A stretch of 64,000 nt of DNA, taken from positions 62,001 to 126,000 of the forward strand of contig NZ_JACHXA010000002.1 in NCBI RefSeq assembly GCF_014191775.1, given 5' to 3'. The stretch comes from Limibacillus halophilus. Its GTDB lineage: Bacteria > Pseudomonadota > Alphaproteobacteria > Kiloniellales > CECT-8803. A model generated the notes under the pieces. The model ran no database searches, was not told the origin of the DNA, and saw only the letters and a program-made list of their open reading frames with translations. The translations under genes and the position numbers were made by a program. Positions 45,704-55,145 of the stretch are shown one piece after another. Within the stretch, counting starts at the first letter, position 1, and each line of letters opens with the position of its first letter.

Positions 45704-48700
45704 TTAATGAAAATCCCGGGACCGGTGGAGCGCTGGATGGCGCGCTTGCCTCCGATCCTGTGTCGGATGCCGGGCTTCATCTGCCCGACCAGATGCCCCG
45801 GCAAAGGCCGTCGCGGGCATCTCCAATTCAGCCAGACGGGGGCTCAGGTCATAGAGTTGATCGGCGATAAGATGGATAACGAGCCCTTCCTTCTGGAGCC
45901 GCCCCTGCACCGCCAACAAGCTCGACTTCATCACCACGGCGCGTTGCTTTTCAAAAAGGTCTGGCCAGATCACGATATTGGCCACACCCCACTCATCCTC
46001 CAGGGTCGCGAAGATAACGCCTCTGGCCGTTCCGGGACGCTGGCGCACCAGAACCAATCCCGCCAACCCGAGTCGGCATCCGTCCGGCGAATCCTTGAGC
46101 GCACGACTGTCTCGCCATCCCTCGCGTTCAAGCCGAGCCCGCAGAAACGATAGCGGATGGGCACGCAGGCTAAGGCGCAGGCTGAGGTAGTCCTCCACCA
46201 CCTGCTGACCGGGTGCCAGGTCGGGCAACGTCACAACCGGCTCAGGCCCCCTCTCCTCCTCTTGCGCGGCGGCAAAAAGTGGTAAGGGATTGGCGTCGGG
46301 CAGACCCTTTATCTCCCACAAAGCCTGACGCCGGTCGCGCTCAAGCGAAGCGAAAGCATCGGCGCGGGCCAACACCTCCAGCGTACGGTTGGACAAGCGG
46401 GCGCGGCGCCACAGCGTTACGATATCCGGGTAACCATTGCCCCGCACCGAAACCAGGCGCTTGGCCTCCGCTTCGGCCAAGCCCTTGATCTGACGCAGTC
46501 CGATGCGCAGCGCCAACGTCCCGCGCGATCCCGGCTCCAAACCGTAATCCCAATCGCTGTGATTAACGTCCACGGGCAGCACCTCGACGCCATGCTCACG
46601 GGCGTCGCGCACAATCTGCGCCGGCGCATAGAAACCCATCGGTTGACTGTTCAACAGGGCTGCGGCGAAAACCTCTGGATGGTGACACTTCATCCAGGCG
46701 GAGACGTACACCAGCAGCGCGAAAGAAGCCGCATGGCTTTCCGGAAACCCGTAAGTTCCGAAACCTTCAATCTGCCGAAAACAACGCTCGGCGAAATCCT
46801 CGTCATACCCGCGCTCTACCATGCCATGCACCATCTTTTCGCGGAACTTATGGATGGTGCCGGTGTTCTTGAAAGTGGCCATGGCCCGACGCAGTTGGTC
46901 CGCCTCGGCGGGCGTGAACCCGGCGGCGACAATGGCAATCTTCATGGCTTGCTCTTGGAACAGTGGTACACCCAGGGTCTTCTCCAGCACCGCACGCAGC
47001 GCATCCGAGGGATAGCAGACCTTTTCCGCGCCGCTTCGCCGACGCAGATAAGGATGTACCATATCCCCTTGAATCGGCCCTGGCCGCACAATGGCCACCT
47101 CCACCACCAGGTCATAGAAGTCGCGCGGTTTGAGCCGGGGCAGCATGCTCATCTGAGCCCGACTCTCCACCTGGAAGACACCAATGCTATCCGCCCGGCA
47201 GAGCATGTCGTAAACCTTGCTGTCCTCAACCGGGACGCTGGCCAGATTGTGGTGCAATCCCTTGTGACAGGCCAGCAGGTCAAAACCCTTTCGCAGACAA
47301 GTCAACATGCCAAGCGCCAACACATCCACCTTCAGGATACCGAGCGCATCAAGATCGTCCTTGTCCCATTCGATGACCGTCCGATCGGCCATTGCCGCGT
47401 TCTCGATCGGCACCAGTTCCCGCAAGGGCCCCCGCGTCATCACGAAGCCACCGACGTGCTGCGACAGATGGCGGGGAAAGCCGATCAAGGCCCGCACGAT
47501 CTCCAAGGTTTGCCGCAGGCGGGGTGCATCCGGGTCCAATCCGGCCGCGCGCAAGCCCGCCGTCGGCACTTCCTCACGGCTCCAACCCCAGATATTACCC
47601 GCCAAGGCGCCCAGGGTGTCGCTGGAAAGCCCCATGACCTTGCCGACGTCGCGCAGCGCCCCTCTGCTGCGGTAGCGGATCACCGTCGCCGTGAGACCCG
47701 CGCGATCCCGTCCGTAGGTTTCATAGATATGCTGGATAACCTCTTCGCGACGCTCGTGCTCGAAGTCCACATCGATGTCGGGCGGCTCGCCGCGCTCACT
47801 GCTCATGAAACGCTCGAACAGAAGATCTAACCGCGACGGGTCGACTGCAGTGACCCCCAAGCAATAGCAGACCGCCGAATTAGCCGCCGAGCCCCGTCCC
47901 TGACAGAGGATGCCGCGCTCCCGCGCGAAACGAACCAACTCATAAACGGTCAGAAAATAAGGCTCGTAACCAAGCCCGGCGATCAGTTCCAGCTCATGCA
48001 CGATCTGCGCGCGAACCTTGTCTGGCACACCGCCTGGGTACCGCCGCGCCGCACCGTTCCAGGCAAGCTGCGCCAGTCGCGTGCCGGGTGAAGTTCCATC
48101 GGGCGCGATCTCCTCGGGGTATTCGTAGCGTAGATCATCGAGGGAGAAATCTACGCCCGCGACAATATCCAGACTGTGGGTCAGGGCTTCGGGATAGTCG
48201 ACGAAGAGGCGCGCCATCTCCTCCGGAGATTTCAGATGGCGTTCCGCATTAGCTTCCAGGCGAAAGCCCGAAGCCTCGATCCGGCAGCCCTCGCGGATAC
48301 AGGTCAGAACGTCCAGCAGCAATTTGCGGGCGGGCTCATGGTAAGCCACATCGTTACTTGCCAGCAGCGGGCAATCACTATTCTCGGCCAGTCTCGCCAG
48401 CTCCGCCAGCCGCCGCAGCTCCCCGGCGTGGTAGTGGCGGAAGGCGGCCAAAAAAACCTCCCCCGGATGGCTGGCCGCCAAACCCGCTAGCCAAGGCTGA
48501 AAATCCCCCCCTGGTCGGCGCGGCGGCTGAACGATCAGAAACTGCCCCCCTCCCAATGCCTCCAAGTCGCTCCGATGAAGTTCACAGTCTCCCTTTCCGG
48601 CACGCCGCTTGCCTCTGGTCAACAAGTCGCACAAGCGCCCATAAGCCGCTCGATCTCTGGGATAGCAGATGATCTCCAAGCCATCGCGCAGAACTAACCG

Positions 48701-48898
48701 CGCGCCCACCAACAAACCTATTCCGGCCTGCCGGGCGGCAACATGGGCGCGCACCACTCCGGCCAACGAATTGCGATCCGCCACACCGATTGCCCGCAAG
48801 CCCATGGCTGCGGCCGCCGTTGCCAATTCCTCAGCATGGGACGCGCCCCGCAGGAAGGAATAATTGGTCGTCACCTGTAGCTCGGCAAAGGCTGTCAT
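45704..48898 (-). CDS. dnaE2: Error-prone DNA polymerase ImuC/DnaE2
   Basis: The 1064-residue C-family polymerase has the N-terminal PHP domain (QVTTNYSFLRGASHAEELA), the catalytic Asp pair in EPPDIDVDFEHERREEV and a C-terminal OB fold (GLVLVRQRPGTARGVIFATLEDE). With ImuA and ImuB it carries out damage-induced mutagenic translesion synthesis. The start at 48898 has GGAGG upstream and lies 17 bp after imuB. It is the third gene of the LexA-box operon. Length and domain order match DnaE2, not the replicative DnaE1. Confidence 0.94.
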   Translation of the reverse strand: MTAFAELQVTTNYSFLRGASHAEELATAAAAMGLRAIGVADRNSLAGVVRAHVAARQAGIGLLVGARLVLRDGLEIICYPRDRAAYGRLCDLLTRGKRRAGKGDCELHRSDLEALGGGQFLIVQPPRRPGGDFQPWLAGLAASHPGEVFLAAFRHYHAGELRRLAELARLAENSDCPLLASNDVAYHEPARKLLLDVLTCIREGCRIEASGFRLEANAERHLKSPEEMARLFVDYPEALTHSLDIVAGVDFSLDDLRYEYPEEIAPDGTSPGTRLAQLAWNGAARRYPGGVPDKVRAQIVHELELIAGLGYEPYFLTVYELVRFARERGILCQGRGSAANSAVCYCLGVTAVDPSRLDLLFERFMSSERGEPPDIDVDFEHERREEVIQHIYETYGRDRAGLTATVIRYRSRGALRDVGKVMGLSSDTLGALAGNIWGWSREEVPTAGLRAAGLDPDAPRLRQTLEIVRALIGFPRHLSQHVGGFVMTRGPLRELVPIENAAMADRTVIEWDKDDLDALGILKVDVLALGMLTCLRKGFDLLACHKGLHHNLASVPVEDSKVYDMLCRADSIGVFQVESRAQMSMLPRLKPRDFYDLVVEVAIVRPGPIQGDMVHPYLRRRSGAEKVCYPSDALRAVLEKTLGVPLFQEQAMKIAIVAAGFTPAEADQLRRAMATFKNTGTIHKFREKMVHGMVERGYDEDFAERCFRQIEGFGTYGFPESHAASFALLVYVSAWMKCHHPEVFAAALLNSQPMGFYAPAQIVRDAREHGVEVLPVDVNHSDWDYGLEPGSRGTLALRIGLRQIKGLAEAEAKRLVSVRGNGYPDIVTLWRRARLSNRTLEVLARADAFASLERDRRQALWEIKGLPDANPLPLFAAAQEEERGPEPVVTLPDLAPGQQVVEDYLSLRLSLRAHPLSFLRARLEREGWRDSRALKDSPDGCRLGLAGLVLVRQRPGTARGVIFATLEDEWGVANIVIWPDLFEKQRAVVMKSSLLAVQGRLQKEGLVIHLIADQLYDLSPRLAELEMPATAFAGASGRADEARHPTQDRRQARHPALHRSRDFH

Positions 48899-48914
48899 CC
48901 CATTCCGCCTCCGT

Positions 48915-50525
48915 TCAACCGAAAAGCCCATGCAAGAACCAATCGCCGCCATCGCGAAACAGCCAGAATCGCCGACCTTCCTGATCTTCGACACGGTAAT
49001 AATCGCGCTGCGGCAGCCTTGCGGGTTCGCCTGCCTCCCTGGCCGCATCCCTGGCCGCATTTTCGTTCGTTAGCGGTCGTTCCCACCAGGCGCCCAACAG
49101 ACGCTCGGGGCCTTCAGCCCGCGCCACCAGGTGTGTGACCCGCCGCCACACAAAGCGCACGGGTGGATGATCCGGCAGCAAAGCAAGCGTCTCGATCGGC
49201 TCGGGACGCGGTAGCAAGCGTAACGGGCGTAAACCCGCAGGATTCTGCCCATCAAACGTGCTTCTCCAAGCGTTGGGAAGGTCTCCTTTCTCCGTGGGCT
49301 CTCTCTTAACCTGGGCCGCTTCAGGCCAATGAGACGGTCGTTGCTCCAGACTGTAGACGCGCCCTGTGCCAAGGCGGTTCAGAAGGCGGTCAAGCAGCCC
49401 GCCAGTCTCACCCCGGTCCGCTTTCCTTCTGTCCGCCAGGGTCATCTGCTCGGCGCTCAGGGGCTCCGTCACCCCCGCTGCGAGGGTCATGACCTCGACC
49501 CCATAACCCGGATCGAAAGACTCTTGCCGGTCCGCCAGCAAACGGCCGAGATGCTCTGGATCACGGTTCGCCTTGCTAACGCCGATTTGGATCTCCTGCC
49601 GACTGGCATCGACCCTGTGCAGAACTAGAAGCAAACGGCGCGCGCCCTGGTCCGCTTGCTGCAAGGTTCTGCAGAGTTCCTGGAGCAGCTTCTCCACCGC
49701 TGCGGCGAGATCGTCCACGGCGGCGACCGGCTCCGAAAACCCGAGCCGGGCCTCGAAGCGCAGCGGCGCGCGGCGTGGCGACAAAGGCTCAGCCATCGCC
49801 CCCAAAGCTTGCCGCAGGCGTCGCTGCACGGCTCCCCCCAGACGCGGCGCCAGCCCGGCGGGCGGCAGCTCGTAAAGCTGACCGATCTGCAACAGGCCGA
49901 ACCGCCCCAACAATTCCACCTCCGCCTCCTGCAGTCGTAAGGCTGCAATCGGCAGAGACGCCAAGGCGGCGCGCTGCCCGTCCGCCGGGACAATCCGCAA
50001 CGGCTCTCCTGCGGCAGTCGCAAAGCGTGCCACGGCCCAGGCTGCTCCCGGCGTATCGGCAAGCCCCAATCGGACCGTCAGACCCCAACCCTCCAGGCGA
50101 TGCAAGAGGTCCCGGCCCATCATGGCTTCACCACCGAACAGATGCGCGCAACCGCTGATGTCGAGCCAACAAGCCGCCGAGCCCGCGGCCCCCTCATTAC
50201 TTTCATCCAGAGCGACCCAGGGACTGTAGCGCTCCAACCAATCCGCCAGCTTCTCCAGGCGACGTTTCTCGGCACCCCGATCATGCGCGAGCGTAACAAG
50301 ACCAGGTAGCAGCGCCCGCGCTTGGGTCAAAGGCAGGCCCGGCGTCAGACCCTGAGCCTCGGCTCGTCTATCCACTGCCGATAGGCGCAGTAGCCCGCGC
50401 TCGTTCTCGGTTAGGGCAAAGGGGGCCTCAGGAAGCCTGTGTTGCCCTTCCCAGTTCCGCGCCGGAGACAGGTGGTAGCGCTCCGTCGCGAAGCGGGGCA
50501 GCCATAGAGAAAGCACACGTTTCAT
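48915..50525 (-). CDS. imuB: ImuB, Y-family polymerase-like mutasome protein
   Basis: The 536-residue protein opens with the typical MKRVLSLWLPRFATERYHLS and has a Y-family fold but lacks the catalytic acidic residues of true polymerases, as expected for ImuB, which is a clamp-binding scaffold between ImuA and DnaE2. I chose the ATG at 50525 because the frame above it is the imuA sequence read in another register. It overlaps imuA by 98 bp. The C-terminal part (RDYYRVEDQEGRRFWLFRDG) is the usual ImuB end. Confidence 0.92.
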   Translation of the reverse strand: MKRVLSLWLPRFATERYHLSPARNWEGQHRLPEAPFALTENERGLLRLSAVDRRAEAQGLTPGLPLTQARALLPGLVTLAHDRGAEKRRLEKLADWLERYSPWVALDESNEGAAGSAACWLDISGCAHLFGGEAMMGRDLLHRLEGWGLTVRLGLADTPGAAWAVARFATAAGEPLRIVPADGQRAALASLPIAALRLQEAEVELLGRFGLLQIGQLYELPPAGLAPRLGGAVQRRLRQALGAMAEPLSPRRAPLRFEARLGFSEPVAAVDDLAAAVEKLLQELCRTLQQADQGARRLLLVLHRVDASRQEIQIGVSKANRDPEHLGRLLADRQESFDPGYGVEVMTLAAGVTEPLSAEQMTLADRRKADRGETGGLLDRLLNRLGTGRVYSLEQRPSHWPEAAQVKREPTEKGDLPNAWRSTFDGQNPAGLRPLRLLPRPEPIETLALLPDHPPVRFVWRRVTHLVARAEGPERLLGAWWERPLTNENAARDAAREAGEPARLPQRDYYRVEDQEGRRFWLFRDGGDWFLHGLFG

Positions 50526-51189
50526 CGTTCCACTCCATGAGGCAGTCCCCCCGGCGCCCACCCCGGCAATGCAGCAACTCGACCTGCCAGCGCGGCCGTC
50601 CCAACAAACGATTATCGGTGCGGCTGGATTGCCCCGCAGCACCAGCGGTGCTGGGCGCAGGCGCCAAGCGCCAATGGCTGAAAGCACCGCTGCCCTTTTG
50701 CTCGGGCGGCGGCGTGAAAGACCGCAGCAGCAAAAAACAAGGGATACCGCTTGCTTCCGCCGCCAACTGCAAGCGACGGGCGGCAATGCGCCCCAACTTG
50801 CCAATCTCGCCTAACACCAAGGCCGGGCTGCTATCCGTCAAAGCTTCCTCAAGGCACCAGAAGACCTCGGCATCTCCAGCAGCGCGAACAACCAGAAGGT
50901 CGGTTGGCTTCACACCGAAGGGCAGCAAACCGGCGCCATAGAGGTCGTCATGTCGCGTGACCCAAAAGAGCGGTCCTTGCCGATTGCTTTCTTGCAGGAA
51001 CAATCGCACCAAAGAGGTTGCAAAAGCGCTCGCGACACCGTCATCCCATTCCCGCCTGCAAGGCTCGAAGAGATGCAGGGCCGCAAGCGGCAACCCCCTT
51101 TCCGGTAGCAGTCGATCCAAAGCTTTCAGACCAAACTTCAGGCGCTTGCTGGAAGAGCATCCTCCCCCTTCAAGGTGAAGAATTTTCAT
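50428..51189 (-). CDS. imuA: ImuA, RecA-like SOS mutagenesis protein
   Basis: The 253-residue protein resembles a degenerate RecA-type fold (LKFGLKALDRLLPERGLPLAALHLFEP at the N-terminus) and ends in the conserved block WQVELLHCRGGRRGDCLMEW. It has no clear Walker A, as in other ImuA proteins. I chose ATG 51189; GTG 51240 would start 7 bp from the LexA box. It heads imuA-imuB-dnaE2 and its reading frame extends 98 bp into imuB. Confidence 0.88.
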   Translation of the reverse strand: MKILHLEGGGCSSSKRLKFGLKALDRLLPERGLPLAALHLFEPCRREWDDGVASAFATSLVRLFLQESNRQGPLFWVTRHDDLYGAGLLPFGVKPTDLLVVRAAGDAEVFWCLEEALTDSSPALVLGEIGKLGRIAARRLQLAAEASGIPCFLLLRSFTPPPEQKGSGAFSHWRLAPAPSTAGAAGQSSRTDNRLLGRPRWQVELLHCRGGRRGDCLMEWNDETCAFSMAAPLRDGALPPVSGAELGRATQAS

Positions 51190-51246
51190 TCTAAGCTCTT
51201 GTATTTTCTTATTTTCCTTTGAAGCTCTTATCATTTCCACACCAAT

Positions 51247-51261
51247 GTTCTTGTTATGTTC
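51247..51261 (-). promoter_or_regulatory. LexA box before imuA
   Basis: GTTC-TTGTTAT-GTTC is a perfect match to the alphaproteobacterial LexA operator GTTC-N7-GTTC. It lies 58 bp upstream of the chosen imuA start and is the only obvious operator for imuA-imuB-dnaE2, so the cassette should be induced on DNA damage. Confidence 0.85.
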
Positions 51262-51345
51262 TTTTTAGGGTAGAACGCTGCGGCGGTCAAGAAGGCCTGC
51301 GGCTTATGGACAGGGCCAATCCAATTGGGCAGTCTCTGGGAGATC

Positions 51346-51777
51346 ATGAGCAATGCACAGCAAACACCCTCAGCCATAGCAGACCCGAACCGGGTGCGCG
51401 GTGGCTTCGCCGATTTGACCGATTATCACCTGACCGCCTGGCGGCAGGATGAAGCGGAAGTCTCGCTCTTGGTCAGACACCAGCATCTGAACCGCAGTGG
51501 CGTCATGCACGGCGGCATGCTGACCACCCTGATCGACACGGCCTGCGGGTACAGCGGATGCTACCGTGATGAACCGGAACAGTCGTTGCGCGCATTTACC
51601 CTCTCGCTCACCTGCCAGTTCATCAGCACCGCAGAAGCGGGCGCCAAGTTGACGGCCCGCGCCGTTCGCAAGGGAGGAGGCCGATCAATCTTCTACGCAA
51701 GCTGCGAGGTCACCGACGCGCTGGGTCGTCTGATCGGTCAAGGCGAGGGTGTCTTCAAGTACATCACCCGCCCTTAG
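51346..51777 (+). CDS. PaaI-family hotdog thioesterase
   Basis: The 143-residue single hotdog-domain protein hydrolyses acyl-CoA thioesters. HLNRSGVMHGGMLTTLIDTACG is the PaaI/4HBT signature with the conserved Asn/His/Gly region, and TCQFISTAEAG the second strand pair. The substrate is unknown. The start at 51346 has GGGAGA upstream; it is divergent from imuA and converges, with 2 bp between stops, on the AsmA-like gene. Confidence 0.87.
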   Translation: MSNAQQTPSAIADPNRVRGGFADLTDYHLTAWRQDEAEVSLLVRHQHLNRSGVMHGGMLTTLIDTACGYSGCYRDEPEQSLRAFTLSLTCQFISTAEAGAKLTARAVRKGGGRSIFYASCEVTDALGRLIGQGEGVFKYITRP

Positions 51778-51779
51778 CC

Positions 51780-54700
51780 TTACCGATCCACCTCTTCGGG
51801 AATTGCCCTGGGACGATCCGTGTCGCTGTTGCCGTTTCCCACATCGAAAAGACCACGCAGAAAGCCGGGCGCCAAGGCCGCCAGCGGATTGACGGCAACC
51901 ACTGGGTCATCCAGCGGACCGGTCATCGTGTAGGTAACGGCAAAAACGCCCTCGCCTTCTCCGCCAGTCAGGATATCTCCCAACAAGGGAATTGCGCCCA
52001 GCACCTGATTGACCGCGTATGCGGGCACAACGGTGCCGCGCAGGTCGGCGAGGTTTTGATCGATATCGACACTGCCCTGCGCCGTCAGCCCCAACGCCGA
52101 ACCGTAAATACGCAGCAGATCACTGGATATACGCCCTTCGACGGCCTCGAAATCGCCCTTAGCCCTCTTGAACTCAATCCCCTCGCCGCTAAGGACATTG
52201 ACGATCCCCGTCAGCGAAGCGACCGTCAGCAATTTTGCCAACACCGGCGCATCGATTAGCTTGAAATCCTTGATCTCAATATTGCCCCGTAGCGGATTGG
52301 TGCGTGCAATCCCTTCCCGTGAGCCATTGATCCGCAACAGCCCCCCATCCATTGTGTCGAAAAAATCCAGGCTCCGAAACAATCCGCCAGCGTCGGCGGC
52401 GGCCATCTCGAGCACCTGCCGCCCGTCCGTTGCAGGCGCATAGGAAACCTCCACCTCGGGGGAGCGCTCCTGCCCGTCCACGACAGAACTGCGAAGCTGC
52501 TTGGGAATCCGGCCACGCAGGAGGAAACGGCGCCAGCCTTCCTTCACGCGCTCCAATTCAAGATGTCCGTTTTCCAGATAGCTTTCATCGCCAAAGCGCA
52601 ATCGCTCGATGTTACGCAGCGTCAGAGTCAGGTGTGTGTCATCCGGTTCGGTAGCGGCGGTATCCTCATCCTCATCACTTTTCAGAAACGGTCGAGCGTC
52701 CAGGCTTCCCCCCGCTACGGATACCGTCAAGCGCTTAGGACCACGTGTAATTTCCACATCCCGCAAGGCTTGCTCGCCAAACGCTAGCGCACTCAATCGC
52801 GCTTGAGCGATATCGCGGCCCTCTGCGTTGAACTGAGCGTCGCCGGATAATTTTAGTGTTCCCGCCGTCACCTGAATATTCTGAAGGCTTCGCGGTGTAC
52901 CCTTCAAAAGAGACAAGGAAAAGCTTGCCTGCCCTTCCTCACCCGCTGCTTTTCGCCAGTTCCCGAGATCTCTGATCTCCATCGTCGCGGAGGTAAGCGA
53001 GGCCTTCACATCTACTTGGGCTTCGCCTTTAGCTTGTTCTGTATAGAGGAAGTCCGCGGAGAACGGCCCCGTCAAGTAAGGCGCGCTGGCAATCCCAAAA
53101 ATCTGCAGTTTTTCGTGGCCCACGGTCGCCACAGTCCCTTCGAGACGGCGTCGAATTCCCTTTACTGGCGTGAAATTCTCACGCCATTTGAATGTAAGCG
53201 GGACATCAGCAAGGCTGGCTTCTCCGGCAATCGACATACTGTCCTTCGATAAATCGAGCTTTACATTGGCACCCGTCACGTCCTGCCCAAGGAGCACTTT
53301 GATCAACCCCGTGTCGGTCAGATCTCCCTGGGCCGAGACATCCATTTCATCAAAGGTCAGATCGGCCAACAACGGAAACGCAAACCGGGCTCGCGCCGAG
53401 ACACTGCCGACCGCACCTTCCGTGTTCAGACCGAGTTTATCAATCAAGGCCACGCGGGGGTGATTCAACAAAGAGAACACACTTGGCAGCGGGCCAATTG
53501 CAGTAAACTCCACCGCAAGAAATTGTTCCTTGGCATTCAGGCCGGTTATATCCAAAGTGCCGCTGCCCAGCACAATGTCACCTGAGGTCCCCCCCTGCAT
53601 CTCGAGCACCAGTCCCTGGGGCGAGAATGTGGCCGTACCATCTACACCCACCACCGGTGGCATGGGGCGCAGGTAATGGGCATCGACACCGGCAAACGTG
53701 AAAGTGCCATCGAGGTTTTCCAGGACCAACTCGTCCCAATTGCCTAACGGCGCGAAGAGCGCGACCTCCCCCACTAAGTTATCGACATCTCCGGCGGTAA
53801 TATTTTCAAGCACCCAATCACGCCCGTTTTGCGATACGCCCTCCGGCCAGTACAAAGGCAGTGCTTCAACATCCATGCCTGCCAGTGTGAATTTCAGTCT
53901 GGTTCTGAGATCTCGCGCCTGACGACCGAACAGGTCACCCGACAGACCTTGCAACTCGCCGGAGAGTGCGAGCTCGGGCCCGCTATCACCTTGTCCCAGG
54001 GAAATATCGAAGCGGCGCAAATTGACGGTCGCACGCAAAAGATCGACCCCTGCTTCCAGCCGCACACCGCGGACCGGAAACACCGTCATATCAACGCCGG
54101 GCACCGTGATAAAGCCTGGGCCTCCGTCTATCTCCAACCCCGCCTGAGTTATAGTGCCAGCCGCGTTCAGGGAGACAACCATCGTGCCACGCAGCTCCAG
54201 GTCCAGGCCTTGCAATTCCTTGAGTTCGCGAAAGGGCAGAAGAGCGGCAAGACGGCCCGGATGAATACCCGAGAAGCGAGTCGTCGCATCTATCCGACCG
54301 GTTTCCTGTTCGTAGTTTGCATCGGCCGTCAGTTCCGCCAGGTCCTGTCCGACTTCCAATGACAGGCGTAACGCCGCCACGATACCTGTATCGTTCCGAC
54401 GCATATCGATGTAGGCCTGCGGAGCGCGCCACGTCAGGCCCGAATTTTCGTCGCTCATGACCAAGCTTGCGCCGATAATTCTTACACGCCGCAGGGCTGA
54501 GAAAATCGACGGCTCACTCGGTTCCTGGTCGTCGGACGAGGTGCCCTCTTCAAGCCAGTCGTCAAGCGTCAACTCGTTGAGTCCGCCGGAATCCGTTTGT
54601 GGCAAGGCAGGGTCATCACCTTTCACACCCGCAGATGTGAGCCGGACACGCCCCTCTGCGGTGCGCGCCAGGCTTAAGCTGATGCCAATCACATCAACCT

Positions 54701-55043
54701 GCTCCACAGCGATCCGCCCCTCCAGAAGCAGTGGCAGGCTTATACGCACGTCGGCGCGTGGTAATTCGAGGATCGCAACCCCTTCCGAATCCCGCAAGCT
54801 TATGCCGAACGCACGGAACTCGGGACGCCGCAAGTCTTCATCCCAGGCCAAAGACATGTCCGAGATTCTTGCATCGATCCCACGACCCGGATCGGAAAGC
54901 GAATCCTCGAGATAAGGCGTGATGAAGGAAAGCGTGATGGGGCCTTCGGACAAGCGCCAGACCAATGCCAAGCCCAGGAAAAACACCATGACCAAAGCGC
55001 CGATTATGATTTCCGCAACGATCTTGGTTGAATGGCGAATCAT
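51780..55043 (-). CDS. Large AsmA-like / DUF3971 family envelope protein
   Basis: The 1087-residue protein has one N-terminal membrane helix (about 10-30) and a long periplasmic beta-rich body. Its C-terminal third (IEIKDFKLIDAPVLAKLLT, LRIYGSALGLTAQGSVDID, VPAYAVNQVLGAIPLLGDIL) is the AsmA_2 domain of YhdP-like proteins, which are proposed bridges for phospholipid transport to the outer membrane. Its start is divergent from glnE. Function is inferred from family only. Confidence 0.85.
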   Translation of the reverse strand: MIRHSTKIVAEIIIGALVMVFFLGLALVWRLSEGPITLSFITPYLEDSLSDPGRGIDARISDMSLAWDEDLRRPEFRAFGISLRDSEGVAILELPRADVRISLPLLLEGRIAVEQVDVIGISLSLARTAEGRVRLTSAGVKGDDPALPQTDSGGLNELTLDDWLEEGTSSDDQEPSEPSIFSALRRVRIIGASLVMSDENSGLTWRAPQAYIDMRRNDTGIVAALRLSLEVGQDLAELTADANYEQETGRIDATTRFSGIHPGRLAALLPFRELKELQGLDLELRGTMVVSLNAAGTITQAGLEIDGGPGFITVPGVDMTVFPVRGVRLEAGVDLLRATVNLRRFDISLGQGDSGPELALSGELQGLSGDLFGRQARDLRTRLKFTLAGMDVEALPLYWPEGVSQNGRDWVLENITAGDVDNLVGEVALFAPLGNWDELVLENLDGTFTFAGVDAHYLRPMPPVVGVDGTATFSPQGLVLEMQGGTSGDIVLGSGTLDITGLNAKEQFLAVEFTAIGPLPSVFSLLNHPRVALIDKLGLNTEGAVGSVSARARFAFPLLADLTFDEMDVSAQGDLTDTGLIKVLLGQDVTGANVKLDLSKDSMSIAGEASLADVPLTFKWRENFTPVKGIRRRLEGTVATVGHEKLQIFGIASAPYLTGPFSADFLYTEQAKGEAQVDVKASLTSATMEIRDLGNWRKAAGEEGQASFSLSLLKGTPRSLQNIQVTAGTLKLSGDAQFNAEGRDIAQARLSALAFGEQALRDVEITRGPKRLTVSVAGGSLDARPFLKSDEDEDTAATEPDDTHLTLTLRNIERLRFGDESYLENGHLELERVKEGWRRFLLRGRIPKQLRSSVVDGQERSPEVEVSYAPATDGRQVLEMAAADAGGLFRSLDFFDTMDGGLLRINGSREGIARTNPLRGNIEIKDFKLIDAPVLAKLLTVASLTGIVNVLSGEGIEFKRAKGDFEAVEGRISSDLLRIYGSALGLTAQGSVDIDQNLADLRGTVVPAYAVNQVLGAIPLLGDILTGGEGEGVFAVTYTMTGPLDDPVVAVNPLAALAPGFLRGLFDVGNGNSDTDRPRAIPEEVDR

Positions 55044-55145
55044 CTGCGGTATGAATCCCTGCGCGGGTTTGAATTACAGCAACCGTCGGGCTTGACCCTG
55101 AGGGGCTTCCTTCACACTCTTGCCATGCCATATACGGGAGCCGCA

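Noticed and set aside
46559-47830. Plus-strand open frame of 423 codons
   Set aside because: It lies wholly opposite dnaE2, whose PHP and catalytic motifs are clear. Its peptide is rich in His, Gln and Arg and matches no family; it is a shadow of GC-rich codon use.
48915-50804. Long imuB version of 629 residues
   Set aside because: The first 93 residues are imuA read in another frame and the conserved ImuB start MKRVLSLWLPRF is at 50525.
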